Of a stretch of DNA of 64,000 nucleotides, positions 1 to 8,410 are shown piece by piece. This DNA comes from Spirochaetota bacterium. GTDB taxonomy: Bacteria > Spirochaetota > Spirochaetia > Treponematales > Rectinemataceae. The translations under genes were made by a program, and so were the position numbers. Numbering within the stretch: position 1 is the first letter of the stretch; the number at the start of each line of letters is the position of its first letter. The notes beneath the pieces were generated by a model. The model saw only the letters and a list, made by a program, of their open reading frames with translations. It had not been told where the DNA came from and ran no database searches. The DNA is taken from positions 170,198-234,197 of the forward strand of contig JAPLSO010000051.1 in assembly GCA_026398595.1 (NCBI GenBank), in the 5' to 3' direction.

Positions 1-449
1 GGGATGGTCTCCTCGAAGATGCCGAGGAGGGCTCCTATGGTCATGAAGAAGAAAGTCACCGCCGCGAGAAGGAGATAGCGCCGGGAGGAGAACATCGTGG
101 CAATGATGGCCACGGCCTCCTTCAAGGCCTTAGCCGCGTCGAGGATGGCGAAGGATCCCCCGACGATCATAATAAACAGGATAATGACGATAGCCTGAAG
201 GCCGTCCTCTGAGAAGAGGACCTCGACGGGGGCGCTCAGCCATCTCCAGACAGGATACGTGGCTTTCTCTGTTTCGTGATAGGAGTCGGCCATGACTTGG
301 AGGCCGGAGCTGCCCGGAACTCTCTCGTAGCATCCCGAGGGCACGAGGATGCCGAGCAGACCCGATCCAGCCATGAGGGCGAGTAGGACGAGAAAGCTTG
401 TAAGAAAGGCCTTCTTGGATATCCGTATCCCTGCCCGTGCGTTTCCCAT
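1..449 (-). CDS. YfcC-family membrane transporter, N-terminal part (cut by window edge)
   Basis: The open frame runs off the left edge; only about the first 149 residues are present. The start ATG has GGAGGG six bases upstream. The protein begins with a basic stretch (GNARAGIRISKKAF) and a strong membrane helix (residues 15-37). An extracytoplasmic loop follows, then two more helices ending in a GALLGIFEETI motif. That loop and motif are typical of the YfcC/ArcD-like carriers (C4-dicarboxylate or basic amino acid transport at the inner membrane). The substrate cannot be told. The gene is divergent from the M20 peptidase next to it, so a peptide or amino acid role is possible but unproven. It is absent from the ORF track because it is partial. 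Confidence 0.7.
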   Translation of the reverse strand, partial: MGNARAGIRISKKAFLTSFLVLLALMAGSGLLGILVPSGCYERVPGSSGLQVMADSYHETEKATYPVWRWLSAPVEVLFSEDGLQAIVIILFIMIVGGSFAILDAAKALKEAVAIIATMFSSRRYLLLAAVTFFFMTIGALLGIFEETI

Positions 450-545
450 CTCGCCCTCCGTTTTCGGGTCCTGGCTTTGATTCCAGGCCATCGTTGACCT
501 GGGCCCCATGCTATTCCATACTCAGCCGAAAAGGAAGGAAATCCC

Positions 546-1901
546 ATGGAAGCCCAAAAGCCCCAGCCGGCCTACCCCGATCTGCCGCGCAAGCTGTCGG
601 CCCTCATTCGCCTGCCGACCATATCGGCCTTTAAGCCCGAGGAAGAGAACGAACAAGCCTTTTCCGACCTGAAGGATAAGCTGGCTGAGCTTTTCCCCAA
701 AGTCCACGCAACTATGGAAAAGGAAGAACCCTCGCCGCGAGCCCTGCTCTTTACGTGGAAGGGCATGGATCCAAGCCTCAAGCCAAGTCTCCTCTGTGCC
801 CATTTCGACGTCGTTCCGGCCAAGGATGACAATACCTGGAAGCATGGTCCCTTTTCGGGCGACATAGCCGAGGACGCAGTCTGGGGCCGAGGGGCCCAGG
901 ACATCAAGGTTCTCCTCAGCTCCATTCTCGAGGCGGCGGAGACGTTGATCTTAGAAGGTTTTAAACCAAAACGGACCATCTATTTAGCTTTCGGCGGCGA
1001 CGAGGAGGTCGGGGGCCTGCGGGGCGCTGGTGCGATCGGCGCCCTCCTCGCCTCAAAGGGAGTGAAAGCATCCTTCCTCATCGACGAGGGAGGACCGATC
1101 TCCCTGGGGATGCTCTCTTTCGTCCGACGAGACCTCGCCTTGGTCGGGGTCGCCGAAAAAGGTTATATCGACCTCGTCCTCAGGGCCAAGGGCGAAGGAG
1201 GCCACGCCTCCATGCCTCCCAAGCGGACAGCCCCAGGCAACCTCGCGAGAGCCATCGTCGCGCTAGAAGCCAAGCCTTCGAAGGCAAGGCTGACAAAGAC
1301 CCTGCGGTCTTTTCTCATCAAGCTCGCCCCCGAGTCAGCCCAACCCTACCGCTTCCTCTTCAGCAACCTCTGGCTCACCGCACCCCTCATCCTCACCGCT
1401 TTTGGGGCCGCGCCGACGACGAACGCTCTCATCCGCAGCACCAACGCCGTCACCATGCTCGCAGGCAGTCCTAAGGAGAATGTCCTCGCCGACTATGCCG
1501 AGGCTACGGTAAATGTCCGCATCCTGCCCGGGGAAAGTTCGGCATCGGTCATCGAGCGCATAGACTCCCTGGTGAGGCCTTTCGGCGTCGAAGCCAAGGC
1601 CAAGCGCGAAGGCCACGCAGTCGAACCCTCGGACGAATCAGGCACGGATCATGAGGGCTGGAGATTCATCGAAGCCGCGCTCGCGGCTTCCCATCCCGAG
1701 ACGGCCTGCGTCCCCTTCCTCTTCAGCGCAGGCACGGACACCAAGCACTACCGGAACGTGGTGGAAGCCATGTACCGCTTCACCTGCCTTCCCCAGACCA
1801 AGGAGGATCTGGCCGGCGTGCATGGGGACAACGAAAAAGTGAGGCTCTCCGATCTCGACCGCTGCGTGCTGTTCTACGTCAAGCTGATCGCCTCGCTCTG
1901 A
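546..1901 (+). CDS. M20 family metallopeptidase (carboxypeptidase S / PM20D1-like)
   Basis: A 451-residue zinc hydrolase that probably cleaves peptides or N-acyl amino acids. Expected metal ligands are visible: H86 and D88 in AHFDVVP, D119 in GRGAQDIK, the catalytic and metal acid pair in GGDEEVGG (residues 150-157), DEGG near 180, and a C-terminal histidine in SAGTDTKHYRN. The lid or dimerisation domain lies between about 200 and 330. There is no signal peptide, so it should be cytoplasmic. The start has AAGGAAGG upstream. It converges with glmS. Length and motif spacing fit the carboxypeptidase S/PM20D1 branch better than DapE or ArgE, but the substrate is not determined. Confidence 0.85.
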   Translation: MEAQKPQPAYPDLPRKLSALIRLPTISAFKPEEENEQAFSDLKDKLAELFPKVHATMEKEEPSPRALLFTWKGMDPSLKPSLLCAHFDVVPAKDDNTWKHGPFSGDIAEDAVWGRGAQDIKVLLSSILEAAETLILEGFKPKRTIYLAFGGDEEVGGLRGAGAIGALLASKGVKASFLIDEGGPISLGMLSFVRRDLALVGVAEKGYIDLVLRAKGEGGHASMPPKRTAPGNLARAIVALEAKPSKARLTKTLRSFLIKLAPESAQPYRFLFSNLWLTAPLILTAFGAAPTTNALIRSTNAVTMLAGSPKENVLADYAEATVNVRILPGESSASVIERIDSLVRPFGVEAKAKREGHAVEPSDESGTDHEGWRFIEAALAASHPETACVPFLFSAGTDTKHYRNVVEAMYRFTCLPQTKEDLAGVHGDNEKVRLSDLDRCVLFYVKLIASL

Positions 1902-1953
1902 AACTCCCCGAAGGTCTCTCGGAAACGGGCCCCGCAGCGCACTCCTGCGTCCA

Positions 1954-3777
1954 TCACTCCACGGTGACGCTCTTGGCGAGATTCCTGGGCTGGTCGACAT
2001 CGCGTCCCAGTTCGAGGGCGCAGAAATAGGCGAGGAGCTGGAGGGGTACAACCATCGTGAAGGGGTAGAAGCGCGGATCCGAATGCGGCACGGGTATGAA
2101 ATCGTCGGCTACCCGCCTTGCTTCCTCGTCCCCTTCGACGCCCACGGCGATGATGGGGCCGCCCCTTGCCTTGATCTCCCTTATGTTCGACAGGGTTTTC
2201 TCACGCAGATAGTCGTCGGAGATCAGGAAGACCGAAGGTACCTCGCCGCTGATAAGGGCGATAGGCCCATGCTTCATCTCGCCGGCCGAACAGCCCTCGG
2301 CGTGAATGTAGCTGATCTCCTTGAGTTTAAGCGCCCCCTCTAAGGCTATCGGATAGAGCATGCCCCGGCCGAGGAAGAGAAAGTCCTTGGCATGGCAGTA
2401 TTTCTTCGCGACCGCCTGAATGAGGTCCCTTTGCTTCAAGGCAGCCGCTACAAGGGAAGGCACGTTCTGAAGCTGAGCCAGGAAAGCCGCTCCATCCTCC
2501 CTGGCCATATGTCTCATTCGCGCCATGAGAAGGGAGAAGAGGTAGAAAGCGGCCAGTTGGCTCGTGAAGGCCTTGGTTGACGCGACGGCGATCTCGGGGC
2601 CGGAATGCACATAGATGCCGCCGTCCGACTCCCGCGCTATAGTCGATCCCACCACGTTGCAGATGCCCAGCACCGTGGCACCCTTGCGCTGTATCTCCCG
2701 CATGGCATAGAGAGAATCGGCCGTCTCCCCCGACTGGCTCACCGTGAACCAGAGACTGTCTTTTTCGACGACCGCGTTGCGGTAACGGATCTCGCTCGCG
2801 AGTTCGGCCTGGGATGGCAGCCGCGCCAGCCCCTCGAGAAGCTGGCAACCGATGAGGCCGGCGTGCCAGCTCGTCCCCGCGGCTATCACCTTGACCCTGC
2901 CCACGGCCGAGAGCTGTCTTCGGTCGAGGTTGAGGCCCCCCAGCTTGGCCGTAGCGTTCTCCGCGTCGAGTCGCCCGCTTAAGGCTCGCTCTATGGATTC
3001 GGGTTGCTCGAAGATCTCCTTCTCCATGTAACAGGGGTAGTCCCCTTTTTCGATCGATCCCAGCTCCCAGGTGATCTGGTCTATCTTCTTGTCGACCTTT
3101 CGCTCCTCCCTGTTGCTTATCGAGTAATGATCCACCCCCAAGTCGACGATCTCCCCATCGTTGAGATAGATGACCTTGTCGGTATAGGCGACCATGGCCG
3201 TAATGTCGGAAGCGAGGAACATCTCGCCCGAACCAACACCCACGACGAGGGGACTGCCATTCCGGGCTCCCACGATCCGCCCAGGCTCATCCGCGTGAAT
3301 GCAGGCGATGCCATAGGTTCCCTGGAGCTTAGGTAGGGCTTCCTTGACCGCTTCGAGGAGGTCACCCTTGTAATACTGGGCTATAAGATGGGGGATGACC
3401 TCAGTGTCCGTCTCGGAGACAAAGACGCAGCCCTTTTTCTCGAGCATAGCCCTGAGGGCATGGTGGTTTTCTATGATTCCGTTGTGAACGACGGCCAGCT
3501 TTCCGCTTCCGTCCATGTGAGGATGGGCATTGATCTGGGTCACGCCGCCGTGGGTCGCCCATCGTGTATGGCCAATGCCCCAGTTGCCTTCCAGGTCGGC
3601 TGGTATGGCCGCCTTAAGGGCGGCTATCTTGCCAACTGTCTTGACTATGCGGAGGGATTTGCCCGATCCCAAGGCGATGCCCGCCGAATCGTATCCCCGG
3701 TATTCAAGGCGCCTCAACCCTTCCAGGAGGATCGCCGTTGTTTTTCGCGGACCGGAATACCCAATGATACCGCACAT
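1954..3777 (-). CDS. glmS: Glutamine--fructose-6-phosphate aminotransferase (isomerizing)
   Basis: Makes glucosamine-6-phosphate from fructose-6-phosphate and glutamine, the entry step to UDP-GlcNAc. The 607-residue product starts MCGIIGYSG, so Cys2 becomes the N-terminal glutaminase nucleophile after Met removal. It has the class II amidotransferase domain (1-230) followed by two SIS sugar-isomerase domains (SQSGETADS near 350) and ends in LAKSVTVE. The ORF track extends it by over 220 residues, but the MCGIIGY start is fixed by homology and preceded by AAGGAG. Length matches the E. coli enzyme (609). nagA lies elsewhere in the window, so both directions of amino-sugar metabolism are present. 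Confidence 0.97.
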   Translation of the reverse strand: MCGIIGYSGPRKTTAILLEGLRRLEYRGYDSAGIALGSGKSLRIVKTVGKIAALKAAIPADLEGNWGIGHTRWATHGGVTQINAHPHMDGSGKLAVVHNGIIENHHALRAMLEKKGCVFVSETDTEVIPHLIAQYYKGDLLEAVKEALPKLQGTYGIACIHADEPGRIVGARNGSPLVVGVGSGEMFLASDITAMVAYTDKVIYLNDGEIVDLGVDHYSISNREERKVDKKIDQITWELGSIEKGDYPCYMEKEIFEQPESIERALSGRLDAENATAKLGGLNLDRRQLSAVGRVKVIAAGTSWHAGLIGCQLLEGLARLPSQAELASEIRYRNAVVEKDSLWFTVSQSGETADSLYAMREIQRKGATVLGICNVVGSTIARESDGGIYVHSGPEIAVASTKAFTSQLAAFYLFSLLMARMRHMAREDGAAFLAQLQNVPSLVAAALKQRDLIQAVAKKYCHAKDFLFLGRGMLYPIALEGALKLKEISYIHAEGCSAGEMKHGPIALISGEVPSVFLISDDYLREKTLSNIREIKARGGPIIAVGVEGDEEARRVADDFIPVPHSDPRFYPFTMVVPLQLLAYFCALELGRDVDQPRNLAKSVTVE

Positions 3778-3841
3778 GCTGGACTCCTTGGCGTTTCGGT
3801 TGGCGACCGGCGGCAAAGCGACAAAGCGGGTCGCTTCGTAC

Positions 3842-3869
3842 ATCATATACTCAGGCAAGGGGAAAGCAA
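3842..3869 (-). promoter_or_regulatory. Predicted sigma70 promoter of glmS
   Basis: On the minus strand TTGCTT and TATGAT are 16 bases apart, about 65 bases before the glmS start. The remaining leader (3778-3841) shows no structure that I recognise as the glmS ribozyme. Confidence 0.4.
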
Positions 3870-3961
3870 GCCGAAGACGCTTTTTGTCGTAGGCATTCTT
3901 GCCGAAAGCGCTCCGCTCGCCCGGGAGTTGACTCAGTTCCCCATAAGCCCCTTGGGCTTCC

Positions 3962-3990
3962 TTGCAAATCCCTCCACTCCCGGCTAGGGT
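3962..3990 (+). promoter_or_regulatory. Predicted leaderless-type promoter of birA
   Basis: TTGCAA (3962-3967), a 17-base spacer, then TAGGGT (3985-3990), which ends exactly six bases before the birA ATG. No Shine-Dalgarno sequence is present, so transcription would start at or next to the start codon. Confidence 0.5.
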
Positions 3991-3996
3991 TGAGCC

Positions 3997-4737
3997 ATGG
4001 AATTCACCTTTCATCACGTAGGCGAAACCGCGTCGACCATGGGTCTGGCCAGGGAGTCCGCGGCAGGCAGCCGAACGGGAGCGCTCATCGTCCTCGCCGA
4101 CAGCCAGATAGCCGGACGAGGAAGGATCGAAGGGAGGAGTTGGTCGGGAAGCCCAAGCGCATCCCTTCTCTTTACCCTTGGTCTGCGCGGCCTGGACCAA
4201 GGACTCCCCGCCCTCCCCCTGCGCGTGGGTCTCGCCGGGGCCTGCGCGCTCCGTTCGCGTTATCCTGGCCTCGATATACGGCTGAAATGGCCCAACGATC
4301 TCATGGCGCTGAATAAAAAAATGGGGGGTATTCTCTGCGAATTCTCGAATGAATGGTTTTTCGCCGGTATTGGCCTCAACCTGAGCCGAGCCGCTTACCC
4401 CGACCAGCTCGCCTGTAAGGCTACGAGCATCGACGAGGCCCTTGGCCGCGAGGAACGGCATGGCTATGGTTTAAAGGCGCGAAAGGAGTTGGCTTTTCTC
4501 ATCAGCCAGGCTCTTGTTTCTCTCCTGGCCGATGAAACGTGGAAAGAGGACTACGAAAAGCTGATGTGGGCCGTGGGCGAGGAAGTCGCCTTCACGGTCG
4601 GCCACCCCCTGCTCGGGCAGAGCGAGGGAGGCATTATACTTGGTGTCGCAAATTCAGGAGCCCTCCTCTTGAAGGACAAGAACGGCAAAACGAGGAGCTT
4701 CACATCAGGCGAAATAAGCGGATTGCGGCGAACCTAG
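3997..4737 (+). CDS. birA: Biotin--[acetyl-CoA-carboxylase] ligase
   Basis: Activates biotin as biotinyl-AMP and attaches it to the lysine of biotin carrier proteins. The 246-residue protein shows the BPL catalytic domain: the biotinyl-AMP loop QIAGRGRIEGRSW near 33-45, KWPNDL near 102, and a short C-terminal beta domain (EGGIILGVANSGALLL). There is no N-terminal helix-turn-helix, so this is a monofunctional ligase without the repressor function of E. coli BirA. The start has no ribosome-binding site but sits six bases after a TAGGGT box. It is divergent from glmS and convergent with hflX. Confidence 0.92.
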   Translation: MEFTFHHVGETASTMGLARESAAGSRTGALIVLADSQIAGRGRIEGRSWSGSPSASLLFTLGLRGLDQGLPALPLRVGLAGACALRSRYPGLDIRLKWPNDLMALNKKMGGILCEFSNEWFFAGIGLNLSRAAYPDQLACKATSIDEALGREERHGYGLKARKELAFLISQALVSLLADETWKEDYEKLMWAVGEEVAFTVGHPLLGQSEGGIILGVANSGALLLKDKNGKTRSFTSGEISGLRRT

Positions 4738-4773
4738 GCTCGGGCGGGGGAGAGTGCCGGCAGCCGGCCATTC

Positions 4774-6048
4774 TCAGGACTGGCGGTACTTGCCCAGCCT
4801 GTCCATAAGCCTCTCGGGAACCCTGCACCTCACAACAGTGCACTCATCCTCCGAACGTTCCTCTATCACCGATCCTTCCCTCCTGATGAGAGGCACAAGG
4901 GCGTATTCGGAATGGGGAATGGCGACGATGATTTCCTCCATGCCGGCGGTGAGCATCTTTTCGATCAGGGCGGTGAGGCCTTCGAGCCCCAGCTTCGTCT
5001 TGACCGAAATGGGCAGACCATCGGGATGGAGCCTTTGCCAGGTGTCGACAATTCCCCTTTCGGCGATATCGATCTTATTGAGTACGATTATCTTCGGCAG
5101 ATTCCCTGCCCCTATCTCCGAGAGAACCTTCTCAGTCGTCGCCATGCGTGATTCGACCTCAGGGTCCGATGCGTCGGCGACGTGGATAAGCAGGTCGGCG
5201 CTCGATGCTTCCTCTAGGGTTGCCTTGAAGGCGTCGACGAGACCGTGCGGCAGATTGCGCACGAAGCCCACCGTGTCGGTAAGGAGAAGGCTCGCGCCTG
5301 ACCTGAGGATGAGCCTCCGCGTCGTCGGGTCGAGGGTGGCGAAGAGCTTGTCCTCGGCCAGGACCTGGGCTTCGGTGAGGACGTTGAGAAGGCTCGATTT
5401 GCCGGTGTTGGTGTAGCCGACGATGGCCGCTCTCGGCACTTGTATCCTCTCGCGCTTCTTCCGCTGTACGTCCCTCGATTTGTGAACGTCCTTCATTTCT
5501 TCCTTGATCTCGTGGACCCTAAGCTCGATTTTCCGCCTGTCCAGCTCCAGCTTCTGCTCGCCCGAGCCTTTGGTGCCGTAGCGCCCTCCCCGCTGCCGGG
5601 AGAGACTTCCGTAGGAGTGGGTAAGGCGTGGCAGGGAGTATTCGAGCCGCGCGAGTTCGACCTGGAGGCTCGCCTCCCTGGTGAGAGCCCTTGAGGAAAA
5701 TATCTTGATGATGAGTTCGGCCCGGTCGTAGACCTTGAGGCCCGACAGATCCTCCCAGTTGCGCTGCTGGGAGGGAGTGAGCTGGTGATCGAAGACGATA
5801 GAGTCGGCGTTTTCGGCCTTGGCGGCGGCTACTATCTCATCGGCCTTGCCCGTGCCGACGAGGAGGCTCCCTGTTCTTTCCCTCAACTTGACGGGAAAAG
5901 AGCCGGCTATCTCAAGCCCGAGGCTTGTGGCCAATCCTCCCAGTTCACGAAGCAGACTCGCCGCCTCTTCCTTCTTGATGTCTTCGAACTCGATGCCTAT
6001 GAGGAAAGCGCGTTCAGCCTTGGGGCGGGGATCTACTGTTTCGCTCAC
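4774..6048 (-). CDS. hflX: Ribosome-associated GTPase HflX
   Basis: A 424-residue GTPase of the Obg-HflX class that binds the 50S subunit and helps rescue or split stalled ribosomes. Residues 1-200 form the HflX N-terminal and coiled-coil region with the family signatures RTGSLLVGTGKADEI and FDHQLTPSQQRNWE. The G domain follows with G1 GYTNTGKSS (211-219), G3 DTVG and G4 NKID, then a short C-terminal extension. The start codon is GTG. A TAGACT element lies upstream without a clear Shine-Dalgarno sequence. It is transcribed on the same strand as the beta-glucosidase but is more than 100 bases upstream of nothing related, so it is probably its own unit. Confidence 0.95.
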   Translation of the reverse strand: MSETVDPRPKAERAFLIGIEFEDIKKEEAASLLRELGGLATSLGLEIAGSFPVKLRERTGSLLVGTGKADEIVAAAKAENADSIVFDHQLTPSQQRNWEDLSGLKVYDRAELIIKIFSSRALTREASLQVELARLEYSLPRLTHSYGSLSRQRGGRYGTKGSGEQKLELDRRKIELRVHEIKEEMKDVHKSRDVQRKKRERIQVPRAAIVGYTNTGKSSLLNVLTEAQVLAEDKLFATLDPTTRRLILRSGASLLLTDTVGFVRNLPHGLVDAFKATLEEASSADLLIHVADASDPEVESRMATTEKVLSEIGAGNLPKIIVLNKIDIAERGIVDTWQRLHPDGLPISVKTKLGLEGLTALIEKMLTAGMEEIIVAIPHSEYALVPLIRREGSVIEERSEDECTVVRCRVPERLMDRLGKYRQS

Positions 6049-6166
6049 GTAAGGTACCTACTGTGACAAGTCTAGCACAGGAGGCCAGGATAATACAGCG
6101 CGTGGGGAACATATCGACCTAAGCCCTGCGGCGGCCCCGGCTCTTATTTGGCTCAGGCCTGTCCAT

Positions 6167-7519
6167 TCAGTCCAATCCGAAACCGGCGACGGCGTCCCGG
6201 TAGTAGTAGAAACTATCCTTGGGTTTCCGTGCGAAACTGCCGGGTTCGACCGCTGTGATCCCGAATTTGCGCGTGTAGCCCCAGGCCCACTCGAAGTTGT
6301 CCAGCAAGCTCCAGACGAAGTATCCGCGAAGAGGAACCCCGTCGACGATGGCTTCCCTGCAGGCGCCAAGATGGCTCTTCAGATAGTCGATCCTGCCCGG
6401 ATCGTGGATCCCGCCGTCCTTTGAGACTTCGTCCTTGAAAGCCGCCCCGTTCTCGGTCACGTAAATCGCTTTTGGCGAGTATTCCCTGGAGATATGTCGA
6501 AGCACCCTGCGCAGGCCCTGGGGCACTATGTACCAATCCATCTCCGTCTTTTCCTGCCAGCTCGGCACCTTGGCGTATCCCCAAGGTGCGTCAGGCGTTG
6601 GCTTGCATTCCGCGACGACGTTTTCGTCGTAATAATTGACACCTATGAAATCGACGGGACTGGCTATGAGGTCCATATCCCCGGTCTTTACGGGGAATTC
6701 GGCCGGAGCTGCATCTGTGTATTCCTTCGGGTATCCCCTGCCAAAAACAGGGTCCAGCCAGAGGGCCGTCCGCTCGAGAGACGCCCTGCGGGCGGCCGCC
6801 AGATCGCCAGGACACCCTGTCGCCGGCCTCGGGGTCGACGGATTGATGACGATGCCGAAAACACCGCCCTTACCGCTGTCCCTATGGGCCTGGGCACAGA
6901 GGCCATGGGCCAGAAGGAGATGATGGACGGCGGCGATGGCGGCCTTGGGGTCGTGCAAGCCCGGGGCGTGCTCGCCATATTGGTATCCCAGGAAGGCAGA
7001 GCACCAGGGCTCGTTTACGCTGGTCCAGCTCTTTACGCGGCCGCCGAGTTTTTCAAACATGATCGCCGTGTACTCAACGAAACGATATGATGTCTCGCGG
7101 TTAGTCCAGCCCCCGGCACGCTCCAAAGCGAGAGGCAGGTCCCAATGGTAGAGGGTAGCCCACGGCTCGATGCCCTTTTCCAAAAGCGCGTCGACCAGAC
7201 GGGAATAATAGTCGAGTCCCGGATTCAGCGGCTTTCCTCTGCCTTCGGGCTGTATTCGGGGCCAGGCTATGGAAAAACGATAGGCTCCGACGCCCAGGGT
7301 CTTAAGGAGTTCTATGTCCTCCATGTAGCGATGATAGGAATCGCAGGCCTGCGAACCATCGCTCCCGTCCAGTATTCTCCCCGAAAACGAGGCCTGCTCG
7401 TCCCAGATGGAAGGCCCTCTTCCGTCTTCTTTAGCCGCCCCCTCGATCTGATAGCTCGCGGTTCCGCAGCCCCAGATAAAATCGGAAGGAAAACCGTCAT
7501 TGCGCAGAGGACTTTTCAT
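6167..7519 (-). CDS. Glycoside hydrolase family 1 beta-glucosidase/beta-mannosidase-type enzyme
   Basis: Hydrolyses terminal beta-linked glucosides or related sugars in the cytoplasm. GH1 hallmarks: FIWGCGTASYQIEGA at the N terminus (FxWGxAT-S-YQxEG signature), the acid/base glutamate in TSVNEPW, and the nucleophile glutamate in YVTENGAAF, with WSLLDNFEWAWGY near the end. Length (450) is normal. The ORF track starts at TTG 7528, which overlaps the stop of the upstream permease; the ATG at 7519 has AAGGG nine bases upstream and is preferred. It is last in the ROK-SBP-permease operon, so it probably processes the imported disaccharide. No signal peptide. Confidence 0.93.
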   Translation of the reverse strand: MKSPLRNDGFPSDFIWGCGTASYQIEGAAKEDGRGPSIWDEQASFSGRILDGSDGSQACDSYHRYMEDIELLKTLGVGAYRFSIAWPRIQPEGRGKPLNPGLDYYSRLVDALLEKGIEPWATLYHWDLPLALERAGGWTNRETSYRFVEYTAIMFEKLGGRVKSWTSVNEPWCSAFLGYQYGEHAPGLHDPKAAIAAVHHLLLAHGLCAQAHRDSGKGGVFGIVINPSTPRPATGCPGDLAAARRASLERTALWLDPVFGRGYPKEYTDAAPAEFPVKTGDMDLIASPVDFIGVNYYDENVVAECKPTPDAPWGYAKVPSWQEKTEMDWYIVPQGLRRVLRHISREYSPKAIYVTENGAAFKDEVSKDGGIHDPGRIDYLKSHLGACREAIVDGVPLRGYFVWSLLDNFEWAWGYTRKFGITAVEPGSFARKPKDSFYYYRDAVAGFGLD

Positions 7520-7524
7520 GATGT

Positions 7525-8409
7525 TCAACCCTTCACCGCACCGGCGGCGACGCCTTTCGTTATCTGCTTCCTGAACACAATGTAGAAAGCCAGCATAGGA
7601 ATCATGCCTATGGTCAAGGCGGCGAATTGCTTTCCATAGTCCGTGGAGAGAGATCCCGAGAACTTGTAGATGCCCAGGGGGAGGGACTTCAGCTCTGTCT
7701 TGGATACGAGGATGTTGATGAGAGCGAACTCGTTCCAGATCGAACAGATATTGAGGATCGCCAGAGTCGTGGCGACCGGGATGCTCATGGGCACAATGAT
7801 CTTTCGCAGTATCGTGAAGAATCCGGCCCCGTCGATACGGGCGGATTCAACGATGGCGGTGGGAATGGATTTTATGTACTCGGTGGCGAGGTATATCCCG
7901 ATGGGCAGGCCTGCGCCGATATAGACAAGGAAGACCGATAACCGCGTGTTGTAGATATGGAGGAGGTTCACCTCAAGGAAGAGAGGAATCATCAGGGTCT
8001 GGGTAGTGAGAAGGATTCCAATGACGAAGGAGTTGTAGATGGGCTTCGTCGCCCGCGAATGGAGTTTTGCGAAGGCAAAGCCAGCCATCAGGGAGAGGAG
8101 AATGATGCCGAGCGTGGAACCGAAGGTGTAGAGGATGGAATTCGGGAAGAGCCTGCCAAATTCGCCCATCTTCCAGGCCTCGACGTAGTTGTTCAAAGTG
8201 GGATCGATAGGCAGCCGCATCTGGCTTACCTGAAATTCCCTCGTCGCCTTGAAGGAGTTCATGATGAGCCAAAGGATGGGATAGATGGTCATGACCATGA
8301 AGACGATCATGATGGAGTATGCTAAGATCTTGAAGAAGATCCTGCCGAAGTTTTCGAGCTTTTCGCCTGCGCCAGCCATGGTTCCACTGTCTAAATTGTT
8401 TGTGCCCAT
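7525..8409 (-). CDS. Carbohydrate ABC transporter permease (MalG type)
   Basis: A 294-residue inner-membrane permease of the CUT1 sugar importers. Six membrane segments are apparent, starting with ILAYSIMIVFMVMTIYPILWLIMNSF. The cytoplasmic EAA loop is seen as EYIKSIPTAIVESARIDGAG, which docks the ATPase. The gene starts two bases from the stop of the partner permease, with AAGGAGGAG before the ATG, so they are translationally coupled. No ATP-binding subunit is encoded in the operon; as in many CUT1 systems a shared MsmK-like ATPase elsewhere is presumed. The context implies transport of a beta-gluco- or beta-mannooligosaccharide. Confidence 0.92.
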   Translation of the reverse strand: MGTNNLDSGTMAGAGEKLENFGRIFFKILAYSIMIVFMVMTIYPILWLIMNSFKATREFQVSQMRLPIDPTLNNYVEAWKMGEFGRLFPNSILYTFGSTLGIILLSLMAGFAFAKLHSRATKPIYNSFVIGILLTTQTLMIPLFLEVNLLHIYNTRLSVFLVYIGAGLPIGIYLATEYIKSIPTAIVESARIDGAGFFTILRKIIVPMSIPVATTLAILNICSIWNEFALINILVSKTELKSLPLGIYKFSGSLSTDYGKQFAALTIGMIPMLAFYIVFRKQITKGVAAGAVKG

Positions 8410-8410
8410 C

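Noticed and set aside
546-1901. Long antisense ORFs over the M20 peptidase (and similarly over most GC-rich genes)
   Set aside because: Frame shadows typical of high GC: no ribosome sites, no recognisable domains, Arg/Pro/Ser-rich composition.
3778-3990. glmS ribozyme in the glmS leader
   Set aside because: The leader shows no core sequence or pairing pattern of the ribozyme that I could recognise.
3778-4461. 227-residue N-terminal extension of glmS in the ORF track
   Set aside because: The glutaminase needs Cys directly after the initiator Met (MCGIIGY), and AAGGAG lies just before that ATG; the extension runs antisense through birA.
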